NCBI RefSeq assembly: GCF_910592395.1
Contig: NC_088323.1
Span: 5,518,001-5,582,000, forward strand
Reading direction: 5' to 3'
DNA from: Lineus longissimus
Lineage: Eukaryota > Nemertea > Pilidiophora > Heteronemertea > Lineidae
DNA length: 64,000 nt
Part shown: piece after piece, positions 1 to 21,718 of the stretch
Layout of the letters: each line of letters opens with the position of its first letter
Numbering within the stretch: position 1 is the stretch's first letter
Notes under the pieces: generated by a model
Told to the model about the DNA's origin: nothing
The model's input: only the letters and a program-made list of their open reading frames with translations
Databases searched by the model: none
Made by a program: the position numbers and the translations under genes

Positions 1-94
1 TTTTTCTTTTGCACTGAGAGTGATGTCTTTCAAAATCATATTGAAAAAAGATATACTGTAAGGCTGGACTCAATAAATCATGGTTATTTTTCAG

Positions 95-908
95 GAGAGA
101 GGGTTGGTGACTCATGAGACAGCATCGCAAGCGGCGCGAAGGATCTTTAAAAGTTTCGACCCTGACGGGAATGGTTTCATAACCGTGTCTCGACTCGTTG
201 AGCTGATGGATGCGCTGGAGCTAGTCTCAGAACCTGAGTAGTAAGTATGAATGGGGGGAGTTTCTCAAGCTTTATTATATTCCACCAGAAAATGACTGAT
301 CCAAGATATTTGGATCGGGGCTGTCTCGGTTAGGCTGCCCCCCCCCTTCCAAAATATCTGGATCTGCCACTGAACCAGAAGACTGGGATAAGGTCACTTT
401 ATGCCCTCATCTTGTTACTTTATAATCACGATGAATTTACCTCTCATTTTTTCAGCGTCAACATCATGCAGAGCAAAATGGATCCCGAGGGTTTAGGCAT
501 CATTCTATTGGGTGTGTTCCTGGAGGAGTTTTTCCCAGAACTAGACAGGGAGGAGACACCGGAGAAGTTCTTAGTCTATCATTACAACGGCCTGGAGAGG
601 TCGTGTCCGGACAAACAGGTAAGATAACACCTTTCTTCTTTGTAGCATTTGTCAGCGCCCTGCAGGCAGACAAATTTTGTTGCTGCGACCTGTGATAATA
701 TTTGCTGCAACACAGCTAGAGAAAGAAGCTGACTTTAACGGAATTCATTTCATTTAAGGTAAAATACTTGGAGGGAACAGCAAAGATAGCAGACATTCAA
801 GACATCGTCGTGACAACTGACATCACCCCGATATTGACATGTCTGCAGACAAAATGGCCGACAGTCGAACTTCACTGGAAGGATAATATCGTGCCGTCCA
901 TGAATTGA
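95..908 (+). CDS. MINDY3: MINDY3-like deubiquitinase, C-terminal part (3 last exons)
   Basis: Three exons at 95-240, 456-618 and 759-908 join in phase into the last 152 residues of a protein; each is bounded by AG and GT sites, and TGA is at 906-908. The 5' exons lie outside the window. MINDY family members are cysteine deubiquitinases that trim K48-linked ubiquitin chains. MINDY3 (FAM188A/CARP) carries an EF-hand-like segment near its C terminus, and I recognise that arrangement here. The first exon encodes SFDPDGNGFI, followed by LELVSEPEY. The second has DPEGLGIILLG and VYHYNGL, and the end reads CLQTKWP then a short tail finishing in N. The catalytic N-terminal domain is not visible. The EF-hand-like loop ends in Arg where Glu is usual, so calcium binding is doubtful. 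Family assignment comes from recalled sequence, not a search. Confidence 0.85.
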
Positions 909-1393
909 TGAACAAGGTCTTTAGGTTCCCATTTTGAATTGCATAATCAAAATTAGTGCTTAATATTGAGGTTGGCTGAACGAACTGTCTCTTGGACTAG
1001 GACTGTCTTTTGTGAAAACTACTTTTGGACTGGAAACGATATTTGAAACATGTTCTGTGATTGTGAAATAATGAACTGAGAGAAATTCTTCAGCTTATGG
1101 TCATCAAGGCTTTAAGGGGATGACTCACTGGCTGGGGCAAAGGCTGGTCAAATTCACTTCAGCCCCAACTTCCCAATTGATATCCATAAGTAGGATGAAT
1201 TCTCTGGGGAGAAATGCTGCCATGGTCTAATAAAGTTAACTGATCTATGTAAATGTACTGTTCTGTTTTCATGCATTGACTGTCACAGGACCAATGCACC
1301 ATTAGGCACTTGGATCGCGGGCCAACCTACCAAACTATTTCTCCAATGTGGAAGAAGTTTTTTTCTTTATAACACTCGCCAAATGTTAATAAA
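909..1393 (+). other. 3' UTR of the MINDY3-like gene with two polyadenylation signals
   Basis: After the stop at 908 the sequence becomes AT-rich and non-coding. AATAAA hexamers on the + strand lie at 1229-1234 and 1388-1393, so the transcript probably ends shortly after one of them. The exact cleavage site cannot be read. Confidence 0.5.
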
Positions 1394-3489
1394 AGTCAAG
1401 TGGGCTGATATGGTGTTGTTCACAATATATATTGTGGATTTAATGATATAGTCGAACAAAGTTTTTATTCTCCAAATAAGAAAACTTTGCCTCCTCACCC
1501 ATTATCCAAGGCATTAAATTGATGTGGCCTTATTTGTAGGTTTGTACTTTGATGTCTATTGCTGTTCTTCATGTGCAGATCCTTCTCCCCAGCATTATTT
1601 TACCGATTAAGTTGGGCAGTGAGATTTTTTCAGGGGCCTGTTGATCTATAAATGATGGGTATTTATCTGTACACCTCGTACGTGTACTTAATAACAGTTA
1701 ATTTGAGGCAGTATCCATCTGGCCTATACCTGCAGATCTTCTATTAGCTGTACTGTCTGCCTGATCAGACCTTCTCTTCATGAACCCCACTCAGTTGAGC
1801 ACAGTGCACTTAGCATTGCTTATATAACTAAACAGCATCTATTTTGATATGAAACTTGGTGAAAACCAGGTAAATCTATTTAATACAATTTTAGATTTAC
1901 ACAGCTTTTTGCTGTACTTGAAAAAATGGTATCAATTTAAACGAATTGGTGAACAAATACAATGCACAGGAACACTCTTGGCGATATGTACTTTTGGCAT
2001 GGCCACGATTCCAAGAGAATATGTATAGAGGGTTTTTGAGGTCCGGGTTTGCACTGGGGACAAATTATCATGAATGTCATAGCAGAGGAAATGGGCTATG
2101 TCATAACTGCACCAATTTTTGTATGTTTGTCTTTTTAAGTTATTTATGTACTGTTAGTTACATAGACTTATATGAATATAGTAACTTCGAGGTTATTTAT
2201 GTACCATTTGTTACGTTACATGTAACTTGTAAGTTTGTGACTTATGTTGTACTTTAATGACCATTCTTGTTTACACAACATTGTATTTCTTATTGTAAGC
2301 CAATATAAAAGACTTTCGTAAAGTGATGCTTGAAGTTCTTTTCAACCGGGAAGGACTTTGTTGTCGGAGGAGCAGGGACAGAGCCTGAAGGATTTCATAA
2401 CCCCATGTGCTGTAGGCTTCAGGCTTCAGGCTGCATTACATCATATACTGGCTATTGTCAACCCGAGCAGGGTCTCTAAGACGGCGTATCCATAACAAGC
2501 CCATGAGTCCACAACAGATCTGTGGCATCTGGCAAAAGAACCAAGCATTCCTTCTATAACCAGTGAAACCTGTAGTCTCAGGCTGCAGTGTCTATAATTT
2601 CTCAGTTGCTCATGAGGAATTGGCAACAGCCTGCCCCAAGATTCTCCCACCTCTCCCAGTCATGGCAAATTACGTCTCCAAACAAACCAGCCTCGCACTG
2701 AAAGCCACCTCCAACAAAGGCCTCTGGTCTTCTCTGAATGGAATACATCCAACTTGCCACCTCAGTGTGGTGAGGCTGTGCCAGGACAACCGAGGGGGCA
2801 TGTTCACATCTTCAACTAATGTTGCATTGCCCTCGAGGCCCTACTGTCAGCAGGTCCCTTTGCCTTCCATGCCTTCCTCCAGCTGGGCGTACAAATGGGT
2901 CCAAGTCAGAGATCTCAGGTGGTACAATGTAGCACTGATTAAACTGCTCATCTGAGTTCCATTGAAAGGTTTCAAGATAGACTGGGATTACAAGTCTGAT
3001 GATAACCTCAACTGACATCAGATTACAACCCTAATTTGGCCTAAGCTTTAAAATATGTTAAAAACAACCAACTGATTTTCACATTTTGTACTTTTATTGT
3101 GGTAATGTGAATAACAGAACCCAACAGACATTACAGGTATCAACAAACATCACTTCGGTAGTACTTTCTACTTTTCCCCACATACAAATCATGGGAAACC
3201 TCTGTGGAAATAGCACTGCTTAACACCTTCATTACTGAAGTCACTCCACACATACCCTCTTCAGATCCCCAGAGAAAAGTTTTGATAAGACGTAACTGCA
3301 TAAGAGCTTTTGTACAGCTTCTCAAAGACTGAGTAGCATGACAACGTTCTGAGTGACTGCCTGGTGAATCTCATGTATTGTGTACAGGAGAAACCTAACT
3401 TCCGAGTTATCACCCACCCAGTCACTGTTATAAAAGTTGTTGTGAGCGACCAGCAATCATATATTTTCTGTCAAAAGTGTACGTTCTCC
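1394..3489. other. Intergenic interval between convergent MINDY3-like and WDR12 genes
   Basis: No splice-supported coding sequence was found. The interval holds the likely WDR12 3' UTR (TTTATT, i.e. AATAAA on the - strand, at 3092-3097) and a SINE-like repeat near 2860-3015. The ORF-length stretches here have no matching splice sites or recognisable motifs. Confidence 0.5.
2860..3015 (+). repeat. SINE-like repeat, 3' half (copy A)
   Basis: This stretch shares a diverged block with 3790-3925 and 13225-13348. All three have a 'GTAAATGGGT' type core, then 'CTCAG-TTGTA', then 'GAGCAGCTCATCTGAGTTC', then 'GAAAGGTTTCA' and 'TAGACTGG'. Copy A lacks a clear tRNA-like head, so it is either 5' truncated or too decayed. 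Confidence 0.55.
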
Positions 3490-6400
3490 TCAGCTGCTTC
3501 CCGGCACAGTCGAATATCTGAATATTTTGATTTCATTGTCTGCGCCTCCGCTTAGCATGAGATCTGGTAGCGACCAATCAACTGCCATTATCTTATCCTC
3601 GTGGCCGGTCATGTTGTACATTGGTGTCTTCGGACTGGAAGAAAGACGTGTTTACTTAGATTAAGTATAAAGAACCAGCGAAAAATATATTTTTGCGTGT
3701 TCAAGGCTTAAAATAATGAGACGTGGTGGTGTAGTGGCTTTGTTTTCCACCGTCAGCATGAGATTCTAGGCCTCTTGGCCTTACACACCTTACTCCACCC
3801 AGGTGTGTAAATGGGTACAGATCGGAAATTCTCAGATTGTATCACTGAATGAGCAGCTCATCTGAGTTCTCATGAAACGTTTCAGCATACCGAATAGACT
3901 GGGGAATAAATACATGTGAAACGCCTTGAGAAGACATTTGTAGATATCATCATTCACTTACCTTCTGGTGTCCCAGAGTTTCATGACAGTGTCGTAAGAT
4001 CCCGAGATGAATAGATGTTCATTAATCGGTGACCATGATACGCTGGATATCCAGCCAGTGTGTGATGTATATGTGCACTTTACTACTGCACCATCTAGAC
4101 AAAGGAGAGAAATCGAAATTAGGTTTTAACCTTACAGTACACTGTAAACAGTGACATGTTTGTGAAGGAGTTCATGAAAGGTCTGCATCCTCATTTTTCG
4201 TAAACATTTCATGCGTCCATAAAATTGCAAATTCATCATCATCACCATAATAACGCATATAATAGCCGTCACCGGCTGTTGCGACTCAATGAGTTAGACT
4301 TACGGTCGGTGCCAAAAAGTTTATTTACACTATGTACACTATATTTACACTATGTACATTTAAATCCAAAAGTCCCATCATCACATTACAAACCCAAAAA
4401 GTTCCAGGGATATGATATATCAGTCAATATTGCTTAGGATCCTTTCATCATCATCATCATTATCATCATCATTATCATCATCTCCCTCCCATTGCCTGCT
4501 TGCAACAATTCAAACTCACGAAAAATTGTTCATAGTCTTTGATGATACTCACCTCTTATTCTTGGGTCCCATAATCTAACGTGTCTGTCCGCAGAACCAG
4601 AGATTATCATTCTGTTGAGGGGCGAATAGGAAATATCCAGGAACACTTTGGTACCAGCCTTAAAATACAAATCAAGTCATCAGTTACCAAAGTACAATTG
4701 GAGGTCTGAAGAACAGATCATCCTAAACAGCACCCACCACATCCACCGGGTTTAAACTCATCAAAAGTCATCAGTTTGGTCTAAGTGAATCAAATATTAG
4801 CAAGTTTTTCTGGCACTTGTTCCTGATACTCACCAACACAGACTTTTCAACGCCCTGTTGCACATCCCATAATTTCATCGTATGATCCCACGACGCAGAG
4901 CAGATCTCACTTGAACTTAACCACTGAATCGCTGCCACACCTTCCTTGTGACCAGATAGGGTCATCAGGGGAACCCTCGTAGGGACCTTCTGTCCGTCTG
5001 TTCTCTTCTTCTTTTTCTGATGCCCTTCGTCCTCCTCCACCATCTCATCGGACCCCCCTTTACCGGCCGCCCAGATCTTGATCATGCGGTCGAATGAACC
5101 ACTGCAGAACTAGAAGATAAAGACTATGTTACCCTTTACACCCTCACTTTAAAGAATGGACTCTTCTAATGCATATAACTGGAAGAGCCTATGATGGGAA
5201 ATGGGGTGACAGTATGTCACCTCGTGAAGAATTACATGTACTTTGTTCCAGAGACACCAGGCAATCATATTTTACCAGACTGAGCTAGGATATCATGCTA
5301 TGAATGCACTTACAATGTTCTTAAAAATACTTTTTGATCCATTCTATTCCTTACCCGTGACTTTGTCTCGTCCACAGCCAGGCAATCGATGCTTCCAGCG
5401 TGACCTTTACACATGTACAGACATTCCATCGCATTGGTCGTCCGGTTCCATTCCCATATAAGGATCGTCTGATCATGTGACCCACTCAGGAAAGTGCTTG
5501 ACGCTTCATCCTGGGCAATCCACGATATCGACTTGACAGGTGCCGAGTGTCCAGGTATCGTCAGGATAATGTCCCCTCTGCTTGTCCATAACTTGACTGT
5601 GTTGTCATAGCAACCGCTAAGGATACTGAAAATGAACCGAACGAAATATGTTCTACAATTTGGAATTGTCTATTTGGCAAGTTTCGATGCAACATGCTGC
5701 GGTCTTTGAATGAGACACAAAAACGTTTCACTTGGCGAGATGGTTGGAGTACCTCACCTTCGCATACTGCACTGTTTAAATATGATATCCTCCTTTTTCA
5801 ACCTGATACCTGAAGTGTGATAGATACAGAGATGCCAACCCAATTGTTGGAAGAATGAGAATAAGATGGCAACTTACTGCTCCCCCTGTGCATGTAAACA
5901 GCTAACCCAATCATCATGTTGAAGCGAGTCTTGCGGGGCAGGTGCAGGCTGTCTCTCCAAGTATTCTAGTTCAAGGACTTCTTCCTATAATAGAGATAAC
6001 ATTGTGCAATTCTTTTGTAGTTCTCTTCCGAGTATAGTAAAAACTCTCCAAAACCAAACACTATCACTAAATGATCTTGCTATATAATTGGCCCATAAAA
6101 GAACCTCTATGTATTCTACTTTAAAGTCTTTATATGGTAACATTACATTCCTACAGAGTCAAAAGTCCAGATCAGGAAGTATCGGGCTTGTCCATTTGGA
6201 AAATTCATACTTTACTTCAACTTACTGTAGATCTTTCCGTTTGTTCAATGTGTTTTTCAAGTGTTGTCCTCAAGAATTGTCCTTCGACCAAGAAATCAAA
6301 CTCAGTAGGATGCAGGCCACCAGTTCCAGCTGAAATGGATTCATCAGTGAGAACCATATTGCATTTTTATAACTTAGTTCATCATCATGCCCTGCAGGGA

Positions 6401-7243
6401 TTGTGGTGACCCTGAGCTAATGACGAAGTAGCCCACCTAGGTAACCAAGGAACATCCCATAAATTGAGGAATGGTGTTACACTATGAGTTTTAGCCAGAA
6501 TACGACCATCAGGACAATGTTTCACTCATAGGTGCTCTAGTTACATTTCTTCAGTTTTGTTAGTGCAAACAGCCCAAAAATGCCCCAGACATAGGCTGAT
6601 ATTTACTCTTACCTGACTGGAGTAACCCATTTATCAGGTCACTTAGCTCCTTCAATCCACAGCTCGAAGGAACAGAGAATGGGTTGTCTGGCACAGAAAA
6701 TCTGGAAGAATGCAAAAAGGGTAAGTCAGGACTCAGAATAGACATAGGCCATGAGATGACATATACATGTACCATTTTAATGCTAACTTCAACTTGTAAA
6801 CATAGACATGACTCTTGGCTTTGCGTGGCCAGGCCAAAGCATCCACCACCACCACGTTCATGAGGCACGACCGTGAAACAAACAAAGCTGTTTATACCCT
6901 TATCTATTTCAGACACACCCTGGCCATGTTTACTATGCTGAAGATGATCTCCAAGTGTCAGCTGCCAGGCATGGGGACCTGCCAGGCATGGGGACTAAGT
7001 CATAGGTGCAAATTCAGCTAGTTGAGGACAGGGCGAAATAAGGTTTTCTTCTTGATTTTGCAACATATCGAGCGATTTTAACATTGCAGATGCAAGATTT
7101 ATGATAAAAACCCATGATTTTCTGATTGCATGTACTCAGGGCTATGCAATAAGAGTAACAAAGGTATGATTTAATCCTTACTGGGGTTGTTTGGTGAAGA
7201 ATTTCACCTGTAAATGCGACACGGTGCCCTCAACAGAAGCCAT
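3490..7243 (-). CDS. WDR12: WDR12, ribosome biogenesis WD-repeat protein (complete, 9 exons)
   Basis: Exons in transcript order: 7243-7182, 6701-6613, 6329-6226, 5984-5878, 5625-5355, 5109-4834, 4658-4553, 4094-3962, 3634-3490. All junctions are GT-AG and in phase. Total 1293 nt, 430 aa, against about 423 aa in vertebrates. WDR12 joins PES1 and BOP1 in the nucleolar PeBoW complex, which acts in 28S/5.8S rRNA processing and 60S assembly. Residues 1 to about 90 form the NLE/ubiquitin-like N-terminal domain (LQVKFFTK, then [14 protein letters not shown]). A WD40 propeller follows, with repeat signatures [45 protein letters not shown] and YDTVMKLWD, ending [12 protein letters not shown]. An acidic/KKKKR insertion after the FDRMIKIW repeat matches the family. 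The start ATG (7243-7241) begins the conserved N terminus. The gene is convergent with the MINDY3-like gene and head-to-head with the CCDC177-like gene. Confidence 0.96.
3722..3950 (+). repeat. tRNA-derived SINE-like element (copy B) in WDR12 intron 8
   Basis: The head 'TGGTGGTGTAGTGGCTT' at about 3725 resembles a pol III A box. The 3' block from about 3800 to 3925 matches copies A (2860-3015) and C (13225-13348). It sits between WDR12 exons 8 and 9 in the + orientation, antisense to the gene. The family is not one I can name. Confidence 0.55.
4441..4483 (+). repeat. (ATC)n microsatellite in WDR12 intron 7
   Basis: Tandem CAT/ATC trinucleotides with TTATC interruptions. A shorter CATCATCATCACCAT run lies at about 4233-4248. 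Confidence 0.85.
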
Positions 7244-16455
<9,212 letters not shown>

Positions 16456-17730
16456 GGGGTGTCATTGGTCTGAATGAAAGTAAATAGACTCGGAGAATAA
16501 TTTAGTTCATTCTGAACTGTCAGCGAACTCAGGTCAAATTCGGACTATGAATATTTTGTTTGTATGAGACATTTGTGAGGCCTATCTATTGTAAATCATG
16601 ATATCCTGTCCCACTGTGTGGTACTCGGGCGAGATAACTGTAAACAGTATTGGATAAGTTGGGTACCTAAACCCCTAGGCTTGCACCTGGTACTTCAAAA
16701 TGTAGTCACAACTCCTCCAGCCCAAGAGTGACCCTTTTGTTGTGATTGTCTTAAAAGTTAACTTGTTTGATGACTCCGTCATAGCTGAAATGGTAATGAG
16801 TAGTCGAAGGCTAAAGCTTGTATGTGAGGAGGTGGGTTATACCAAAGAATTCCTGGGACAACAAAGTTTTATTTTGGCATTATATTTATTTGACTTTTCA
16901 TTTAAAATAGCATTTGATATTATAGATTACTTAGAATAGTCAAACAGTTTTATATGAAACCTTGGCAGGCCAAGTTTGTAACTAGCATTTTACATTTTTG
17001 TTTGTAAGATTTTATTGTAGTGTATTTAATGTTTATTAGGTCCATCTCGAATCATCTTGAATTGTCAAATGTAAGAGACCATCTCAGACTCAGCGTTGCT
17101 TCAAGCCAGTAATTAATAAAGGCATTTAAGCCCTTGCTATCTCCTTTTTGAAGAATTAAAAAAAGGCTTGAAAGTGGAGTTAAGGCAAAAACATTGAGTC
17201 TTTTTCAGCTTTTATTCTCTTTGAGATGGTCTCATACATTACCTGTCAGCTTATCGTATCGAAAATTTGATTGTAATAGTGAAGATGTGAATGTTTACTG
17301 TTGGTCGGTCAAGATGTTTTGGATAGGACATTGATTGTAGTTGTTAGATGTAAATATGCCTGAATATGAATTTCACCGATGCCACTGTCTGGACAGATAT
17401 ACAACTAAATGCCAACTTTCAGCAGATTTGCATGCATAATAACTGCACAACAGCACTATGTATTTCTGTTTACCTCAGCCACCAGTAAACACCAAACTCC
17501 TGAAAAGATGTGAAAACTGTATATTGTCCAGCACCTCCCTCCACCTCAAAGACAGTAAAAGTATTTGTACATGTCATGAAATTACAGCGAAATGTATGAC
17601 TGTGCGATCTGTTTGATGACAAAAAAAAGTTCACAACACATGATATTGCTATTGTTCATTACTAGGTTGGAATGTACATGTACATGTATCAGCATTGTGA
17701 TCTGCTGGCACTGTGTATATTATCCATCCT
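16456..17730 (+). other. 3' UTR and flank of the CCDC177-like gene
   Basis: AT-rich non-coding sequence after the stop at 16453-16455. AATAAA at 17115-17120 is a plausible polyadenylation signal, which would give a 3' UTR of about 660 nt. A dispersed repeat at 17408-17475 has a second copy at 45385-45470. Nothing else is recognisable. Confidence 0.45.
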
Positions 17731-17739
17731 TCACCCCTG

Positions 17740-19590
17740 GTACACTTTCCCCCTGATCAGACGTCACTCGCCTCCCATCACCTCGGGCTAACACTGACCA
17801 ACACCTGTCACTGCTGAAAGCAAATGTCCCTCCCGGTCACCTCCCAGCATCTCAAGCCATCCCTGAACATCATCTCACGCCTCTGAGCGCAAATGCCTCT
17901 TCTGTTTTCGGTCACCTTCCAATACCTCAAGTCGTCCCTGAACATCATCTCCCGCCCCTGAAGACGAATGTCCTCTACTGTTGTCGGTCACCTCCAAACA
18001 CCTCAAGTTTGTCCCAAACGTCATATCATGCCCTGAAATGCAAATGGCTCTACCGTCATCGCGCACATCACAACACTGCGAACCATCGCTGAATATCTTT
18101 GGTCACCTCCAAACACCTCAAGTTGTCCCGAATGTCATATCATGCCTTGAAATGCAAATGCCTCTACTGTCTTCGGGCACATCCGAACACTACCAGCCAT
18201 CGGTGAACGCCATCTCACGACTCTGAATGGAATATTGTGTCCTGTCTTTGGTCACCTCCCAACACCTAAAACTAACAGTGAATGACACCTCTTGCCTCTG
18301 AAAGCAAATATCCTCAATTGTCTTCGGCCATTTCCCAATATCTCAGGCCATCCCTGAACGACATCTTTAGTCCATGCTGGTGAATGTATTCCACTGACTT
18401 CAATCACCTCCCAACACCTAAACCCTGAATGGCATCGCTTGCCTCTGAAAGCAAGTGTCCGCAACTGTCTTCGGTCACCTCCAAACACCTCAAGCTATGA
18501 CTGATCGCCATCTCTCGCCCCCGAAACCGAATATCCTCATGTTCAGTACCTCAGGTTCATTGGCTACTTCCAAGTAGTGTAGTAGGGTACTTCCCACACA
18601 GCGAGACAAACGTGTGGGCAGCCGGAGGCTTGGAAACTGCCCTTTCCTGTGGGCTCGGGTTGTTCTTATTCCTCCTCTCTCTCTTGTTTGTTGTTACCAA
18701 GACACAGCCAGCTCCTGCTTCACCAACGTTGGTGCTGGGAGACCAAGCTGTGAAAGACACACGGGGGCTATTCCTCCTGCAGCACCAGCAGCTTGTTGTG
18801 AACCTAGGAGAGAGATGTGACGTTCAGTGATGGCTTGAGGTGTTGAAAGGTGACAGAAGTCTGTAAAGGACGTTCACACTCAGGCATGAGAGATGACGTT
18901 CATGGATTGCTTTACGTGTGGGGCGGTGACCGAAGACAGTCGAGGACATTCGCTTTGAGATGCGAGAGATGTGACGTTCAGTGTTGAGGTGTTAGGAAGT
19001 GACCAAAGACATGGAGGTGACACAAGGCAAAGACATTCGCCTCTATAGACGAGATGTGACGTTCAGTAATGAGGTGTTAGGAAGTGACCGAAGACAGTAG
19101 CGAACATTTGCATGTAGAGGTGAGAGATAACATTCAGGGATGGCTTGAAATGATTAGAGGTCACTGAAGACAGTAGAGTACTTTCGCTTTGAGAGGCGAG
19201 AGATGCCGCCCCCGAGTCCGAATATCTTCAACTGTCTTCGGGTCCGCCTATCTGTTAACACCTTAAACCAGGCCATGAACGTCTTCGGTCAGTTCCCATT
19301 GCCTCGAGGTCTCCCTGAACATCTGTCACGTCTTAATAGCCCCTATTTAGAGACGAGAGATATTGTTCAGGATTGGCTAGATGTGTTCAGAGGTGACCGA
19401 AGAGAGCATAGGGCATTTGCTTTACGGGACTGCAGATGACGCGACGTTCGGGGCTCGCTTAAAGTGATAGGATTTGACCAAATTTAGTAGAGGACGTTTA
19501 CAATTCAAGGGGCGAGATCGAGATGACGTTCAGGGATATAGGTTGAGATGTTGGGAGGTGCCGAAAGACAGTAAGGGGCATTCGCCTTCA
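17740..19590. repeat. Diverged ~76-bp minisatellite arranged as an inverted repeat
   Basis: From about 17740 to 18545, roughly ten units follow a consensus like GCAAATGTCCTC, then CTTCGGTCACCTCCCAACAC, then CTCAAGCCATCCCTGAACG, then TCATCTCACGCCTCTG. From about 18835 to 19205 the same motif appears on the opposite strand (GACGTTCAG, TGGCTTGAGGTGTT, GGTGACCGAAGACAGT). A short forward block lies at 19205-19330 and a reverse one follows to about 19590. The 290-bp spacer (18545-18835) is unrelated. No coding role is supported. Confidence 0.85.
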
Positions 19591-20381
19591 GGGTCTGGAA
19601 GGCGAAGTACGCGCGGCGCGGGAAATGAAAGGACTTTTTGATTATCCCGCCATAACCTCCGACATATTTTGCTAGGCCTTGTGGGATTGTCACACCCGGA
19701 TGACCTACACGTCACATCCTAGGCCCTGTCTTGAGGCGAGCAGCAGGTCAACATGGCAGAGTAATTTTTTTGATGCTAATTTATCCGATGTTGTCTCGGT
19801 AATCCTTTGCCAAAATAATTTCAATCTCTACGAATAGTAACTTCAGGACTCATCAAACTTGTGGAGAGGAACAGTTTGCTGTAAGTAGCAATTTTTGCGT
19901 GATTTAGAACCACTTTGTGTTCGGATTTGTACCTCGTGCTTTGAACAAGGCCTATGAGAAGCATTGCATTGCCGAAAATGCGGATACCTTTCCTTCTAAG
20001 GTTGCCTGAATTGCCCATCCCGTCGAAGCCTTCCCTGTATAAATGAAGATTCTAGACAGTTTGCAAAAATACCTTTCGACTATTTTAATAGAAATCCTAA
20101 AGCAATTAGATCTTTTTCAAAACGTAGTGAATGAACATTTCAAGGGCTGGAATCTGGTCTTTGTTTTCCAGATAACAGCCTCCAGGGTTTTAAATCACCT
20201 CAATAAGTATTTTGCAATAGCTTATACCCAATACTAGGCCTATAGCTGGCTGAATCAAAAGAGAAAAGATTGCTCTGCCCCCTAGTTGTATATATTTCGT
20301 TTTTGTAGTTTTGTAGAAACGACCCCCTTTATGATTTCAGGTGGAGTGCAGTGCATGAATGTTCATTCTCAACCAAAAATA

Positions 20382-20850
20382 AGTGGTTGATAGGTGACCG
20401 AAACGACCCCTTTTCACCACCCACTGAAGTCAGTTCCATCATCAGCCTGAAGATGGCGCTTGTGTTGTTTTAGCGTTAAAAAGCTTTCAGGGATCAAATG
20501 CGGCGGGGAGTCGTGTTGTAGGCCCTGTTTTGAAGTCAGTTCAATCATCAGCCTGAAGGTGGCGCTTGTGTTGTTTTAACGTTAACAAGCTTTCAGTGAT
20601 CAATGCGCCGGGGGGGGGGGGGGATCCTGAGAATATCAGGGGAAGTCGTGTTGTAGGCCCTGTTTGCCAGAGGATGCGGCGGTGGTTAATAAGTGACCGA
20701 AACGACCCCCTTTTCACCACCCACTGAAGTCAGTTCCATCATCAGCCTGTAGATGGCGCTTGTGTTGTTTTAATGTTAAAAAGCTTTCAGCGATCAATGC
20801 GGCGGGGATCCTGGCAATATCAGGGGAAGTCGTGTTGTAGGCCCTGTTTA
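20382..20850 (+). repeat. Three diverged tandem repeats of 130-170 bp
   Basis: Each unit contains AAGTCAGTTCCATCATCAGC (or a close variant), GATGGCGCTTGTGTTGTTTT and GTCGTGTTGTAGGCCCTGTT. Starts are near 20382, 20530 and 20681; the middle unit lacks the 'GACCGAAACGACCCC' lead. A poly-G run of about 14 lies near 20611. Confidence 0.85.
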
Positions 20851-20965
20851 CCAGAAGCCGTTGATATTGTTTTTTTTCATCCAGGACTCCTCAGAAATCC
20901 ATAAAATTTTCTATTTTCAACTTTTTTTCTCTCTTATCGCTCTAGTTATTTGTAATTTATTCGCG

Positions 20966-21083
20966 TGTTCGAATCCCCGTATGCGGTTTGCCATCAAAAA
21001 TTCGAATCAAAAAGTAAAAACGGACTGCATTTTATTATTTTTATATTTTTTGGTGATCGAAATATGGTTTCAAAAAAAGAGTT
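20966..21083 (+). repeat. SINE tail, truncated copy (left arm of inverted pair)
   Basis: It begins at a B-box-like GTTCGAATCCCC and runs to about 21083, matching the reverse complement of 21144-21260 almost base for base. The A-box half is missing, so it is a 5'-truncated copy. Confidence 0.8.
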
Positions 21084-21143
21084 GACCATGGCACCATCAT
21101 TTTGATTAGAGTCGAGCTCTAGTCATAATGGCAGTGCCTATGG

Positions 21144-21326
21144 CACTCTTTTTTTGAAACTATATTTCGATCACCAAAAAATATAAAAATAGTAAAATGC
21201 AGTCCGTTTTTACTTTTTGAATCGAATTTTTGATGGCAAACCGCGTACGGGATTCGAACTCACGACCATTGGGCTAAAAAACGCCCGCAAGTCGTGCGCC
21301 CTATCCACTAGGCCACTACGCGCACT
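21144..21326 (-). repeat. tRNA-derived SINE, fuller copy (right arm of inverted pair)
   Basis: Read on the - strand from about 21326: an A-box-like GTAGTGGCCTAGTGGATAG, then the B box GAGTTCGAATCCC, then the conserved tail shared with the left arm. The head resembles a tRNA but has extra bases in the anticodon/variable part, so I call it a SINE rather than a working tRNA gene. Confidence 0.75.
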
Positions 21327-21697
21327 GGATGACAGGGGTATGTTTTTGTGACAGATTCTTGGCAAGTACTCATACGTCATCAAGCCAATGAGGGAAATAA
21401 ATGATTACTTAATATAGGCCTACGCTATTCATGTTGGCCAGGGAGACACAATAGGTCTTATTTAAAAGCCTTTATATTGCATATTGTTCCTTCGTTGTTA
21501 AAAGGACACTGGGGCGAACCACAGTGCCTGGTTTTAAGAGCCTTCAGCGGTTCTTTATGCACAGATTGATATATGCCTATATTGGAACACATCTCTTTGA
21601 TGTTATGATGCGAGGGTCAAAGCAATACTTGTCCCCCGATCCTCGTCCGTCTGAAAGTTTTACACATTGATTATTCTTAGATATCGCCAGTTGTCAC

Positions 21698-21718
21698 CCC
21701 CCCCCCCCCCCCCCCCCC
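21698..21718 (+). repeat. Poly-C tract
   Basis: A run of about 20 C residues. A second C run of about 15 lies at 21952-21966. Both may be unreliable in length in an assembly. Confidence 0.9.

Noticed and set aside
5243-5461. + strand open frame over WDR12 exon 5
   Set aside because: Antisense shadow of the WDR12 coding exon at 5625-5355.
21240-21326. tRNA gene on the - strand
   Set aside because: A and B boxes are present, but extra bases break the anticodon and variable arms, and the sequence continues into a tail shared with a truncated copy, so it is a SINE.
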